NCBI RefSeq assembly: GCF_030291075.1
Contig: NZ_CP127407.1
Coordinates: 4,306,001 to 4,370,000 of the forward strand
Reading direction: 5' to 3'
Origin: Stenotrophomonas sp. 57
GTDB lineage: Bacteria > Pseudomonadota > Gammaproteobacteria > Xanthomonadales > Xanthomonadaceae
DNA: 64,000 nucleotides
The position numbers and the translations under genes were made by a program. The notes under the pieces are model-generated. The model searched no databases. It saw only the letters and a list, made by a program, of their open reading frames with translations, and had not been told where the DNA came from. Of the stretch, positions 1-8,036 are shown in pieces (positions within the stretch are counted from its first letter, which is position 1; each line of letters opens with the position of its first letter).

Positions 1-133
1 AGGCGATGCGGTGGGTGAGTACGCGGGTCTTGCCGGAACCGGCACCGGCCAGCACCAGGTGGTGGCCGGGGGGAGCGGAGACGGCTTCGCGCTGGGCCGG
101 GTTCAGGCCATCAAGCAGGTGGGAGACATCCAT
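1..133 (-). CDS. uvrD: DNA helicase II UvrD, N-terminal fragment (gene runs off the window start)
   Basis: Only the first 44 codons are present. The start ATG is at 133 and the frame stays open to base 1. The fragment opens with an [10 protein letters not shown]-motif and continues to the Walker A loop AGAGSGKTR, the standard beginning of UvrD/Rep superfamily 1 helicases, which unwind DNA in nucleotide-excision and mismatch repair. UvrD rather than Rep or PcrA is an inference from the taxonomic context. The gene follows the FAD protein on the same strand after a 9-bp gap, so the two may be cotranscribed. Confidence 0.85.
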   Translation of the reverse strand, partial: MDVSHLLDGLNPAQREAVSAPPGHHLVLAGAGSGKTRVLTHRIA

Positions 134-142
134 GCCCCCATT

Positions 143-1546
143 TTACGGCATCGCCGTCGCGGCTCCTGCGACCACTTCGGTGGCGAGCGCCTGCGCCTGC
201 TGACGCAGTTCAGGCACCGCCAGGCTTTCCCACAGGCTGCCGATGCGCAGGCTGCCGAGCACGCCCAGCCGCGCCTGCGGCTGGCCACCGGCGGCGCGCA
301 GGCGGTCGCCCGGCACCGTGCTGTCCAGACCCAGCCCATGCGGACCGGGACGGGCCAGTCCATCGGCCTGCAGCTGCTGCAGCAAGGGATTGCGCAACGC
401 GCTGGCGCGGGTCTCCACGCCGGTGGCGTTGATCACGCCGCCGATCGTCCACTGCTGCTCATTGCCGGAGGTGTCGCGGCCAGACAACTGCAGGGCCTCG
501 CCTTCGCGCCAGACGCGCTGCAGGCGGGACCGGTGGATACGCAGTTGACCGCTGTCCTGCAGGGCCTGCAGCTGCGCGTCCACCTCTTCGGCGATGCGGT
601 GGCGATGCACATCCCAGTAGCGCACCACATGGCGCAGGAAGCGACGCTGGTCGGCCTCATCGAGGCTGCACCAGAGCGCCTGGCCATGCGGACGGATGCG
701 GTCCATTACGCCCTGCCACGGCAGGCCATCGGCCTGCGCCTGGCGCGCAAACCCGCGCAACGCACGCAGGCGCTGGCGCAGGTTCATCGGCAGCAGCGTG
801 GCCGGATCGAACGTGGGCAGGCCGCCGTGTGCGTGCGGCAGCGGCAGCAGGCCGTGACGCGAGATCACATGCAGCGGGCCGGTGTGACCGGCAGCGACCA
901 ATGCCAGCACGGTGTCGGCCATGCTCAGGCCGGAGCCGACAATGGCCACGGCCTGTTCCCCGGCCAGGGTACGCACGCCGTCGTAGTCCCAGGCCTCGAC
1001 CACGTCATCGGCGGGCAGCACGTCGGCGCCGGGCACCGGCAGCGGCCGCATGCTGTTGCCGGTGGCCAGCACCGCCTGCGCGGCGTGCAGCGTGCTGCCA
1101 TCGCCCAGTGCCAGCGGGTAGCCGTGGTCATCCGTCTGCAGGCCCAGCACCGGCTGCGCGATCACCTGCAGCTGCGCCGGGCTGGCGGCCACGGCGTCCT
1201 GCAGGCGCTGCTGCAGGTAGGCGGCAAAGAAGTGGCGGCACACATAGCGCTCGCCCAGCACCTCGCGCGCCTCCCCCGGGTAGGCGTTGGCGGCCATCAG
1301 GTAATCGAGGAAATCGCCGGGCTGGTCGGCAAACGCACTCATCTTCGCTGCCGGCACGTTCAGCAGGTGCTCCGGCCACGGCGTGGCATAGGCGATGCCC
1401 TGGGCCAGCTGCGAGGCCGGTTCGAAAATGGCCAGCGCCAGCGGCGCCTTCGCCTGGCGCAATACATGGATCGCCACCAGCACGCCGGCGGCACCACCGC
1501 CGATGATTGCCAGGTCCAGTTCGCCATTACGCGGTGAATCAGTCAT
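143..1546 (-). CDS. FAD/NAD(P)-binding oxidoreductase
   Basis: About 467 aa from ATG 1546; an upstream in-frame ATG at 1564 gives a poor leader. The N-terminus has a Rossmann dinucleotide-binding strand (LDLAIIGGGAAGVLVAIH, GxGxxG type), followed by a HLLNVPAAKMSAF segment typical of the FAD-NAD(P)-binding family (pfam13454) and a second nucleotide site near VAIVGSGLSMADTVLAL. This resembles flavoproteins annotated as hydroxyacylglutathione-hydrolase-like or lysine/ornithine monooxygenase-like, but no substrate can be read from the sequence. There is no signal peptide, so it is probably cytoplasmic. It lies 9 bp upstream of uvrD on the same strand. Confidence 0.8.
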   Translation of the reverse strand: MTDSPRNGELDLAIIGGGAAGVLVAIHVLRQAKAPLALAIFEPASQLAQGIAYATPWPEHLLNVPAAKMSAFADQPGDFLDYLMAANAYPGEAREVLGERYVCRHFFAAYLQQRLQDAVAASPAQLQVIAQPVLGLQTDDHGYPLALGDGSTLHAAQAVLATGNSMRPLPVPGADVLPADDVVEAWDYDGVRTLAGEQAVAIVGSGLSMADTVLALVAAGHTGPLHVISRHGLLPLPHAHGGLPTFDPATLLPMNLRQRLRALRGFARQAQADGLPWQGVMDRIRPHGQALWCSLDEADQRRFLRHVVRYWDVHRHRIAEEVDAQLQALQDSGQLRIHRSRLQRVWREGEALQLSGRDTSGNEQQWTIGGVINATGVETRASALRNPLLQQLQADGLARPGPHGLGLDSTVPGDRLRAAGGQPQARLGVLGSLRIGSLWESLAVPELRQQAQALATEVVAGAATAMP

Positions 1547-1588
1547 GCGCCGATTGTAGGCCATTGACGATGACGGGAATGACAGGGG

Positions 1589-1667
1589 GTAGAGTCGACT
1601 GTTGGTCGACTATCGCGCGCAGCGCGGGGTTTTTTCGCAAGAGCAGTCGACCAACAATCGACTCTAC
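1589..1667. repeat. SMAG-type paired palindrome
   Basis: The element opens with GTAGAGTCGACTGTTGGTCGAC and closes with the complementary GTCGACCAACAATCGACTCTAC. Each end forms a hairpin and the whole can fold back on itself around a GC-rich centre followed by a run of seven T. The terminal GTAG/CTAC marks it as a SMAG (REP-like) dimer. It lies between the oxidoreductase and cardiolipin synthase genes and may act as a transcription barrier. Downstream, to about 1720, are three short near-repeats of a CACCCCG/GGC(A/G)TCCAC motif. Confidence 0.8.
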
Positions 1668-1724
1668 CCCGTCGGTTGCATCCACCCCGCCGGCGGCATC
1701 CACCCCGTCGGTTGCACGCGCCGC

Positions 1725-3143
1725 TCACATCAACGCATCAGCCAGCCGTGCGATGCCTTCGCGGCTGCGCCGCCACGTGGGGCGGCTGCGCCACTGCTGC
1801 AGATCCAGCTGCCGCGACTCGCGCAGGTAGCCGTCCTCGATCGCGCACAGCTGCTGCACCAGCGCACGGTCGTAGCAGATCAGGCCGATTTCGGCATTCA
1901 GCGCAAACGAGCGGATATCCATGTTGATCGAGCCGAGCACGGCGATGTCCTCGTCCACGCTCATGTGCTTGGCATGCAGGAACTGCGGTTCATACAGCGC
2001 GATGCGCACGCCACAGCGCAGCAGCTCGTCGTAGTAGGCCTCCTGTGCCCACGAGGTCAGCCGCTGGTTGTTGCTGGCCGACAGAATCAGCTGCACTTCG
2101 ACGCCGGACAACGCCGCAATGCGCAGCGCGCTCAGCGTGGCTTCGTCAGGCACGAAGTACGGGGTGACCATCACCAGCCGCCGCCGTGCCAGGTGGATCA
2201 GCGCCGCCACCGCATCGCGCGCGTTGCTGTACGGATAGGCCGGGCCGCTGGGCAACAGCTGGGTGGCGATGTCGTCGCTGCACTCGGGCACATCGGCAAT
2301 CACGTCCAGGCGCTGGCCTGTTTCCATGTACCAGTCGCTGGCGAACACCGCTTCCAGGTGCGCCACTGCCGGGCCGCGCACGCGCGCCACCAGCTCGCGG
2401 TTCGGGTGGCCGGGTACGAACTGCGGGCCGGCCAGGTTCTGCGAACCGACATAGGCCACTTCGTTGTCGATCACCGCGATCTTGCGGTGGTTGCGCAGGT
2501 CCATGCGCCCGCTGCGGCGCCAGCGCAGGCCACCGGGCAGCATCGCGCGCACTTCGATGTCGCGCGCTTCCAGGCGGTTGCGGTAGGCGCGAAGCCCGCG
2601 CTTGGCGCCCACCGCATCGAGCAGCACGCGGCACTGCACGCCGCGCGCGGCGGCGCGCTGCAATGCCTCGACGATGGCCTCGCCCACCGCGTCGTCGAAC
2701 ATCAGGTAGTACAGCAGGTGCACGCGGTCTTCGGCCTGGTCGATATCGGCGATCAGCGTGTGCAGCGATTCGTCGTAGTCGGTCAGCAGATCGACGGCGT
2801 TGCCGTGTACTGGCATGAAATCGCCCTGGCGCTGCACCAGCGGCACGATCTCGGCGCTGGCGGTGTCCGGCTGCGGAGACCAGCGCAGGCGATGCTGCAG
2901 CGCCTGTTCCTCGCGGATGACCTGCGAGGCCTCGGCCTGGCGGCGGATGCGCTCGCGCGACAGCCACGGGTGGCCGAACAGCAGGTACAGCGGCAGGCCC
3001 AGCAGCGGCACGAAGCCGACCAGCAGCAGCCAGCTGCGCGCCGCACCCGGCGTGGTGCGGGTGGGAATCCAGCACAGCGCGACCAGCCGGATCAGCCAGT
3101 CGATCAGCAGCAGATACGAACCCAGCAACCACTCGAACAGCAT
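1725..3143 (-). CDS. cls: Cardiolipin synthase (phospholipase D family)
   Basis: About 472 aa from ATG 3143. An in-frame ATG at 3173 would add 10 residues, and the open frame continues further upstream through repeat DNA that is unlikely to be coding. Two N-terminal membrane segments (LLGSYLLLIDWLIRLVALCW and SWLLLVGFVPLLGLPLYLLF) precede two PLD-type HKD motifs. The first is near NHRKIAVIDN, followed by VGSQN. The second is near HAKHMSVD, followed by GSINMDIRS. The enzyme condenses two phosphatidylglycerols into cardiolipin and glycerol at the inner membrane. Length and architecture match ClsA-type enzymes. Confidence 0.92.
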   Translation of the reverse strand: MLFEWLLGSYLLLIDWLIRLVALCWIPTRTTPGAARSWLLLVGFVPLLGLPLYLLFGHPWLSRERIRRQAEASQVIREEQALQHRLRWSPQPDTASAEIVPLVQRQGDFMPVHGNAVDLLTDYDESLHTLIADIDQAEDRVHLLYYLMFDDAVGEAIVEALQRAAARGVQCRVLLDAVGAKRGLRAYRNRLEARDIEVRAMLPGGLRWRRSGRMDLRNHRKIAVIDNEVAYVGSQNLAGPQFVPGHPNRELVARVRGPAVAHLEAVFASDWYMETGQRLDVIADVPECSDDIATQLLPSGPAYPYSNARDAVAALIHLARRRLVMVTPYFVPDEATLSALRIAALSGVEVQLILSASNNQRLTSWAQEAYYDELLRCGVRIALYEPQFLHAKHMSVDEDIAVLGSINMDIRSFALNAEIGLICYDRALVQQLCAIEDGYLRESRQLDLQQWRSRPTWRRSREGIARLADALM

Positions 3144-3192
3144 CGCGTCGCCCGTCGGGAGGTGATGGGCCATTCTGCCCAGCAGGATTTGC

Positions 3193-3370
3193 AGAGTCGA
3201 GCCATGCTCGACTGCTTTGAAGCAGTGTGCCAACCAAGGTTGGCATCTACCGGGGTGGGACCGCGTGTCGACCAAGGTCGACACCTGCCGAGCACGGGGA
3301 CAGTGCGCCGGCCAGGGTTGGCGGCCGCCGGGTATGGGAACAGCGTGCCGACCAACGGTCGGCACCCACC
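3193..3370. repeat. Cluster of short palindromes (REP-like)
   Basis: Several different short stem-loops follow one another: GAGTCGAGCCATGCTCGACT, GCCAACCAAGGTTGGC, GTCGACCAAGGTCGAC, GCCGGCCAGGGTTGGC and GCCGACCAACGGTCGGC. They share the scheme 'arm-CCAA(C/G)G-arm' with varying arm sequence, as if compensatory changes had kept the pairing. The cluster fills the space between cls and the rpmG terminator. Confidence 0.7.
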
Positions 3371-3388
3371 ACCTGGATGCCAGGCATG

Positions 3389-3414
3389 AAAAAACCCGCC
3401 ACAAGGGCGGGTTT
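3389..3414 (-). terminator. Rho-independent terminator of rpmB-rpmG
   Basis: Read on the minus strand the sequence is AACCCGCC-CTTGT-GGCGGGTT followed by TTTTC. The stem with its U-tract sits about 30 bp downstream of the rpmG stop codon and would end the ribosomal protein transcript before the repeat cluster. Confidence 0.85.
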
Positions 3415-3442
3415 CTTCGCGGGGATCAGCAATCCATGCGGA

Positions 3443-3607
3443 TTACTTGATCTTGCCTTCCTTGTACAGGACGTGCTTGCGCACGACCGGATCGTACTTC
3501 AGGAATTCCATCTTCCCCGGGGTGTTCTTCTTGTTCTTGTCGGTCGTGTAGAAGTGGCCGGTACCGGCCGAGGAAATCATACGGACCTTATCGCGCTTGC
3601 CTGCCAT
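3443..3607 (-). CDS. rpmG: 50S ribosomal protein L33
   Basis: A 54-aa protein beginning [20 protein letters not shown] and ending [10 protein letters not shown], the conserved L33 sequence. It is a component of the large ribosomal subunit near the E site. It lacks the CxxC pairs, so it is the zinc-independent (C-minus) form. It lies 13 bp downstream of rpmB on the same strand, the usual rpmB-rpmG operon, and is followed by an intrinsic terminator. Confidence 0.97.
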   Translation of the reverse strand: MAGKRDKVRMISSAGTGHFYTTDKNKKNTPGKMEFLKYDPVVRKHVLYKEGKIK

Positions 3608-3620
3608 GATGCTTTACTCC

Positions 3621-3857
3621 TCAGACCTTTTCGCCGCGCGCACGCAGCTCAGCCAGAACGGAATCGATGCCGTTCTTGTCGATGGTGCGCAGTGCATGCG
3701 CGGAAACACGAAGCTTGACCCAGCGGTTCTCGCTGGCCACCCAGAAACGGCGCTCGTGCAGATTCGGCAGGAAACGACGACGGGTCTTGTTGTTGGCGTG
3801 CGAGACGTTGTTACCCGTCTGCACTCGCTTGCCGGAAACCTGGCATACGCGGGACAT
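3621..3857 (-). CDS. rpmB: 50S ribosomal protein L28
   Basis: A 78-aa protein starting [20 protein letters not shown] with the typical L28 sequence through [15 protein letters not shown]. It is a large-subunit ribosomal protein. It is the first gene of a two-gene operon with rpmG. A promoter-like element lies about 170 bp upstream (annotated separately). Confidence 0.97.
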   Translation of the reverse strand: MSRVCQVSGKRVQTGNNVSHANNKTRRRFLPNLHERRFWVASENRWVKLRVSAHALRTIDKNGIDSVLAELRARGEKV

Positions 3858-4024
3858 TGCGCACCTCGATAGTAGTAGTTGTCAGCCCGTAGCCCGGGAG
3901 ACGGCGGCCTCGATGGTTGCCCACCACACGTCAAGAGAATCAAAGGGTTACGCTGGCGTTGGGCGGCCGGGGACGTGCTCCCGGGGGCGCCGCCCGGCAG
4001 AAAACCGGACACAGCGAGCCGCGC

Positions 4025-4053
4025 ATTATGCACGGGTTCAAGCACTTGCGCAA
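4025..4053 (-). promoter_or_regulatory. Putative sigma70 promoter for rpmB-rpmG
   Basis: On the minus strand, TTGCGC (bases 4053-4048) and CATAAT (4030-4025) are separated by exactly 17 bp, close to the TTGACA/TATAAT consensus. It faces rpmB and leaves a leader of roughly 160 nt. The rest of the 3858-4144 gap shows no other recognisable element, apart from a GC-rich stretch that could fold. Confidence 0.55.
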
Positions 4054-4144
4054 GTTACCCACAGGCGAGGCGACTGAACGTGGCACGCCTCGTTCATGGC
4101 AGGGCTGGCCATACTGACGGCCCCTTCCGTGGCGCCGCCCCCCG

Positions 4145-5359
4145 ATGCGACTGCTGGCCCTGACCTATGGAACCGAAGGCGACACCCGGCCGCTGGTGAT
4201 GCTGTGCCATGGGCTGCGCCAGGCCGGCCACGAGGTGCTGCTGCTGGCCGAACAGGGAACGTTGGGCAGCGCGCGCGCGCTGGGGGTGCCGCACGCGGCG
4301 CTGGAAGGCGACATCCACGACGAAGTGGTGGCCCTTGTGGCACGCGGCAACAACCTGGCCGCCGCGTCGCGCGGCCTGGCGCGGATGGCCGGTCGCCACG
4401 TGCCGGCCTGGATGACGCAGGCCGATGCGGCCGCCGCCGGCTGCGATGCCGTGCTGACCGGCGGCCTGGCCGCGCTTGTCGGCCTCAGCGTGGCTGAGCG
4501 GCACGGCCTGCCGGGCATCGGCACCGGCATGATTCCGCTGACGCCGACGCGCGACTTCGCATCGCCGTTCCTGCCGCCGATGCCGCTGCCGGGCGTCCTG
4601 CGCCGGGCCAGTTACGGGCTGGTCAACCAGGCGGTGTGGCGCACCTTCCGCGGGCCGATCAACGCCGCGCGCGCCGCACTGGGGCAACCGCCGCGCCGCA
4701 CGCTGTGGACCGGCCTGCCGATGCTGTACGGCATTTCCCCGCAGCTGCTGCCGCCGCCTGCCGACTGGCCGACCGATCATGTGGTGTGCGGGCAATGGCG
4801 GATGCCGGAACAACCTTGGTCGCCGCCCGCCGACCTGCAGGCCTTCCTCGATGCCGGGCCCGAGCCGGTCTATCTCGGCTTCGGCAGCATGACCGGCTTC
4901 GACCGCGAGCGCGTGCTGTCGGCCCTGCTGCAGGCGTTGGCGCCACGCCGCGTGCTGCTGTTTCCGGGCTGGGCCGGACTACCGTCGGGTGCTTTGCCAG
5001 CGAACGTGTTCGTGGTCGGCCCGACCCCGCATGAAGCACTGTTGCCACGCTGCGCGCTGGCCATCCACCATGGCGGCAGCGGCACCACGCATTCGGCCTG
5101 CCGCGCCGGCATTCCCTCGCTGGTGATGCCGTTCGCCGCCGATCAGTTCTTCTGGGCGCGGCGCCTGCAGACGCTGGGGGTGGCGACTGCGCCGTTGTCA
5201 CCCAAGCGGTTGGATGCGGGAGTCCTGGCGGCGGCCATCAGGTTCGCCGAGGACGGCGCGACGCGTGCGCGTGCGGTTGCACTGGGCGTAGCAATGGCGA
5301 GCGAGGATGGCGTGGCCACGGGCGCGGCGATGATCGAGCGCTGGCTGCAGCCGGCGTAA
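4145..5359 (+). CDS. Glycosyltransferase, GT1/UGT-like (GT-B fold)
   Basis: A 404-aa protein. The N-terminus (LLALTYGTEGDTRPLVMLCHGLRQAGHEV) is the acceptor-domain signature of GT1/GT28 glycosyltransferases. The C-terminal half has FGSM and the nucleotide-sugar motif HHGGSGTTHSACRAGIP(S)LV..DQFFWA, typical of UDP/TDP-sugar glycosyltransferases acting on lipids, sterols or secondary metabolites. It probably moves a sugar onto a small or lipid acceptor, but the acceptor cannot be deduced. No neighbouring biosynthetic genes are present. It stands alone, convergent with the exonuclease gene. Confidence 0.85.
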   Translation: MRLLALTYGTEGDTRPLVMLCHGLRQAGHEVLLLAEQGTLGSARALGVPHAALEGDIHDEVVALVARGNNLAAASRGLARMAGRHVPAWMTQADAAAAGCDAVLTGGLAALVGLSVAERHGLPGIGTGMIPLTPTRDFASPFLPPMPLPGVLRRASYGLVNQAVWRTFRGPINAARAALGQPPRRTLWTGLPMLYGISPQLLPPPADWPTDHVVCGQWRMPEQPWSPPADLQAFLDAGPEPVYLGFGSMTGFDRERVLSALLQALAPRRVLLFPGWAGLPSGALPANVFVVGPTPHEALLPRCALAIHHGGSGTTHSACRAGIPSLVMPFAADQFFWARRLQTLGVATAPLSPKRLDAGVLAAAIRFAEDGATRARAVALGVAMASEDGVATGAAMIERWLQPA

Positions 5360-5372
5360 CCCCGCCCGGCCA

Positions 5373-5882
5373 TCAACGCAGATGCGGGATCACCTGGGCC
5401 AGCAGATGGGCATCCTTCAGCGCGCCGTGCAGGCCCCGGTTGCCGGGAATGCGCAGGCGCTGCAGCACATCATCCAGCTTGTTTCCCTGCCCGGGCCAGC
5501 GCCCGCGCGCCAGCTTCAGGCTGCAGGTGATGCGGCAGTGCTGGGCCAGCGTGGCGGGAATGCCGGCCAGGCGCAGCTCGTTGTCGAGGAAACCCACATC
5601 GAAGGTGGCGTTGTGCGCGACCATCTCGCTGCCGCGCAGGAAGTCCAGCAGTTCGGCGGCCTTGCTGGAGAACAGCGGCTTTCCCACCAGCATTGCATCG
5701 CTGATGCCGTGCACGCGCTGCGCGCCCCAATCGACCCTGCGCTGCGGTTGCAGGTAGGTGTGGAACTGGCGCCCGGTGAGCTGGCCTTCGATCAGTTCGA
5801 CGGCACCGATCTCGATCACGCGATGACCCAGGCGGTGGGAGATGCCGGTGGTTTCGGTATCCAGTGCGACGATGCGACTCAT
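5373..5882 (-). CDS. DnaQ-like 3'-5' exonuclease (DEDDh family)
   Basis: About 169 aa from ATG 5882; the longer open frame to 5975 starts in repeat-adjacent DNA and lacks family similarity. Exo I is at ALDTETTG (D8, E10), Exo II at HNATFDVGFL and Exo III near LHGALKDAHLLA (H and D), so the catalytic DEDDh set is complete. It resembles the epsilon proofreading subunit of DNA polymerase III but is shorter, lacking the C-terminal part that contacts the polymerase. It could be dnaQ itself, or a stand-alone exonuclease in repair or RNA processing. Confidence 0.85.
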   Translation of the reverse strand: MSRIVALDTETTGISHRLGHRVIEIGAVELIEGQLTGRQFHTYLQPQRRVDWGAQRVHGISDAMLVGKPLFSSKAAELLDFLRGSEMVAHNATFDVGFLDNELRLAGIPATLAQHCRITCSLKLARGRWPGQGNKLDDVLQRLRIPGNRGLHGALKDAHLLAQVIPHLR

Positions 5883-5950
5883 GCGTGGCGATGGTTCCTG
5901 TAGCGTGCCGCGATGATCTTCGCATGTCTGCAGCAGGAAGGTCCCACTGG

Positions 5951-6036
5951 AGAGCCGAGCCCGTGCTCGGCTCACGCGCGAAGCGCGGGCCTTGGGCGCT
6001 GGTGCCAGACGCAGCCGAGCGTGGGCTCGGCTCTAC
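5951..6036. repeat. SMAG-type paired palindrome
   Basis: Hairpin AGAGCCGAGCCCGTGCTCGGCT at the left end and AGCCGAGCGTGGGCTCGGCTCTAC at the right end, separated by a GC-rich linker (CGCGCGAAGCGCGGG). It lies between the exonuclease gene and the end of the LysR gene. Confidence 0.8.
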
Positions 6037-6048
6037 AGGCGCGCGCGA

Positions 6049-6942
6049 TCAACCCAGCGCTTCCACCACCCAATCGATGAACACCCGCAGCCGCTGGCTC
6101 ATGTGCCGATTGGGCGGGAACATCACATGCATCGGCATCGGCGGCAGCTGCCAGTCCTCCAGTACCGGCAGCAGTTCGCCACGTGCGACATGCGATTCGG
6201 CCATGTAGCTGGGCAGCGCGACCACGCCGAGACCTGCCAGCGCCGCCGCCAGATAGGCGTTGCCGTCGTCGAAGCCAACCGTATAGCGACCCTGCACTTC
6301 TACGCGCTCGTCGCCGCGCTGCGCGCTGAATACTCTCGCCCGGCCACTTCGTGGGCTGAGGAAGCCGACCATGTGGTGGTCCGGCCCCTCCAGCGCGCGC
6401 GGGTCGGTCGGCACACCGAAACGCTGCATGTACGCCGGGCTGGCATGGAAGCCGATTGGCAACGCCCCCAGCGGCCGCGCCACCAGCGCCGGGTCGGATG
6501 GGGTGCCGCCACGGATCACGCAGTCGACGTTGTCGGCAATGACATCGACCTCGCGATCACTCACGCCGACATCCAGCTGGATCTCCGGGTAGCGCGCCTG
6601 GAAATCCGGCAGCGCCGGTACCAGCCGCAGCCGTGCGTAGGGCCCGGGCACATCCACGCGCAGCCGCCCGCGCGGTTGGACGGCCGCGTCGCCCAGCCCG
6701 CCCTCCACCTCGTCCAGTTCGGCCAGCAGCCGGGCGATGCGCGGGTAATAGGCCGCACCGTCGGCGGTGACGCTGACCCGCCGGGTGGTGCGGTTGAGCA
6801 GGCGCAGCCGCAGGTGCGCCTCCAGCTGCTGCACCAGCTGGGTCACCGTGGTGCGGCTGATCTGCAGGGTCTGCGCGGCGCGGGTGAAGCTGCCGGTTTC
6901 CACTACCCGGGCAAAGGCCCGCATCGCCTCGAAACGGTCCAT
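6049..6942 (-). CDS. LysR-family transcriptional regulator
   Basis: A 297-aa protein. Residues 1-60 (MDRFEAMRAFARVVETGSFTRAAQ...ISRTTVTQLVQQLE) form the winged helix-turn-helix of the LysR family, and the rest is a periplasmic-binding-protein-like effector domain with RLRVDVPGP and DVIADNVDCVIRGG signatures. It resembles the DsdC/AaeR-like 'LysR substrate-binding' subgroup. It is divergent from the RidA-like gene with a 108-bp gap, so that gene is a plausible target besides autoregulation. The effector is unknown. Confidence 0.88.
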   Translation of the reverse strand: MDRFEAMRAFARVVETGSFTRAAQTLQISRTTVTQLVQQLEAHLRLRLLNRTTRRVSVTADGAAYYPRIARLLAELDEVEGGLGDAAVQPRGRLRVDVPGPYARLRLVPALPDFQARYPEIQLDVGVSDREVDVIADNVDCVIRGGTPSDPALVARPLGALPIGFHASPAYMQRFGVPTDPRALEGPDHHMVGFLSPRSGRARVFSAQRGDERVEVQGRYTVGFDDGNAYLAAALAGLGVVALPSYMAESHVARGELLPVLEDWQLPPMPMHVMFPPNRHMSQRLRVFIDWVVEALG

Positions 6943-7050
6943 GGGCGGCCGTGATTATTTGGGATTTGCAATCAATCTAGGCCGATCATCGCAGTTTATC
7001 CAGACAGCGCTGGCGGGGAGGATGGTGATCTCTCCCACAGGATCGTCCCC

Positions 7051-7440
7051 ATGTCACAGCGTGATGTCGTTTTCCCCGCCGGGCGCCAGGCCCTCTATGA
7101 GCGCAACCGCTACTCGCCGGCGATCCGATCCGATGGCTTCCTGTTCGTTTCCGGCCAGGTCGGCAGCCGCGAGGACGGCTCGCCCGAGCCGGACTTCGAA
7201 ACCCAGGTGCGCCGCGCCTTCGAGAATCTCAATGCGGTGCTGGCCGCCGCAGGCTGCACGTTCGATGACGTGATCGATGTGACCGTGTTTCTGGTCGATC
7301 CAGAGAAGAATTTCGAGAAGGCCTGGGCGATCGTGCCCGAGTACTGGGGCGAGGCACCGCACCCGACCCTGACCGGCATCGGCGTGACCTGGCTGTATGG
7401 GTTCCAGTTCGAGATCAAGGTGATCGCGAAGCTGCCGTGA
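7051..7440 (+). CDS. RidA-family (YjgF/YER057c/UK114) protein without the canonical arginine
   Basis: A 129-aa protein with the Rid fold pattern: GFLFVSGQVGSREDG in the first strands, FENLNAVLAAAGCTFDDVIDVTVFLVD in the central helix-strand and FEIKVIAKLP at the end. Canonical RidA hydrolyses enamine/imine intermediates of PLP enzymes using an Arg in a PARSxVEV motif. Here the equivalent stretch reads HPTLTGIGV, so that Arg is absent. This places it in a non-RidA subfamily whose reaction is less clear. The divergent LysR gene may control it. Confidence 0.85.
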   Translation: MSQRDVVFPAGRQALYERNRYSPAIRSDGFLFVSGQVGSREDGSPEPDFETQVRRAFENLNAVLAAAGCTFDDVIDVTVFLVDPEKNFEKAWAIVPEYWGEAPHPTLTGIGVTWLYGFQFEIKVIAKLP

Positions 7441-7448
7441 CCGTTAAT

Positions 7449-7510
7449 GTAGAGCCGAGCCCATGCTCGGCTGGTCGTGCGAAAGCAGCCGGGCATGGGC
7501 TCGGCTCTAC
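7449..7510. repeat. Compact SMAG-type palindrome
   Basis: GTAGAGCCGAGCCCATGCTCGGCT at the left and AGCCGGGCATGGGCTCGGCTCTAC at the right, with only a short linker (GGTCGTGCGAAAGC). The two ends are complementary over their whole length, so it can form one long hairpin. It follows the RidA-like gene and could end its transcript, though it lacks a T-tract. Confidence 0.75.
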
Positions 7511-7647
7511 AGACGCGCAGCCCGGTGTCCGACTCCACGGGCCGAAAAGTGTCGCCACGCCGCCCACCTGAACGGGAGATTCCGACGTATTCCCGAAGCG
7601 GCCATTGATATTGTATCCGGCGAAAACCGCTTGCTAGCCTGCCCTTC

Positions 7648-7980
7648 ATGCGCTGGATCACCCGCCACCTCCGTTCGACCCTGCTGATGCTGCTGATGGC
7701 GGCATTCGTGGTCGTGCCGGTGGCCGACGCCCTGGCGTGCACGGTGGAACCGCATGCCAGCACGGTGCATGTGGAATCCGCACCGGATGCCGATGGCGAT
7801 ACCGACGGCAAGCATGTCGGTGCCTGTGGCCACAACCACTGCCACCACTCCAACCTGAGCCTGCCGGCACACACGCTGGCCGCGTTCGGGGCGCCACTGG
7901 CGGCGCGCTGGATGAGTGCGGGCGATGCGGCGGCCTATGTGGTCGCCCAGGATGAATTGACGCGTCCACCCCGGGCGTGA
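7648..7980 (+). CDS. Small exported His/Cys-rich protein (CzcI-like), first gene of metal efflux operon
   Basis: A 110-aa protein. It starts with a signal peptide (MRWITRHLRS then LLMLLMAAFVVVPVADALA) with likely cleavage before Cys31. The mature part contains a His/Cys cluster (GACGHNHCHHSNL) suited to binding a transition metal. It is 56 bp upstream of czcC on the same strand, the position of czcI in Cupriavidus-type czcICBA operons. A role in periplasmic metal sensing or buffering is inferred from position and composition. Sequence similarity to CzcI was not tested. Confidence 0.65.
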   Translation: MRWITRHLRSTLLMLLMAAFVVVPVADALACTVEPHASTVHVESAPDADGDTDGKHVGACGHNHCHHSNLSLPAHTLAAFGAPLAARWMSAGDAAAYVVAQDELTRPPRA

Positions 7981-8036
7981 GTTGAGCGCGTCCCGCGATT
8001 GCGGGCTCCCGTTTCACTCACAACCGGAATCCCCCT

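Noticed and set aside
11-1537. 508-codon open frame on the plus strand opposite the FAD protein
   Set aside because: It is the antisense shadow of a clear flavoprotein and has no recognisable domain; composition is Gln/His/Arg-rich as for other shadows.
3174-3404. N-terminal extension of cardiolipin synthase
   Set aside because: It reads through palindromic repeats and terminator sequence and is not membrane-like or family-like.
8005-8025. GTTTCAC segment resembling half of a parS site
   Set aside because: The other half (GTGAAAC) is absent, and it lies in the gap before czcC.
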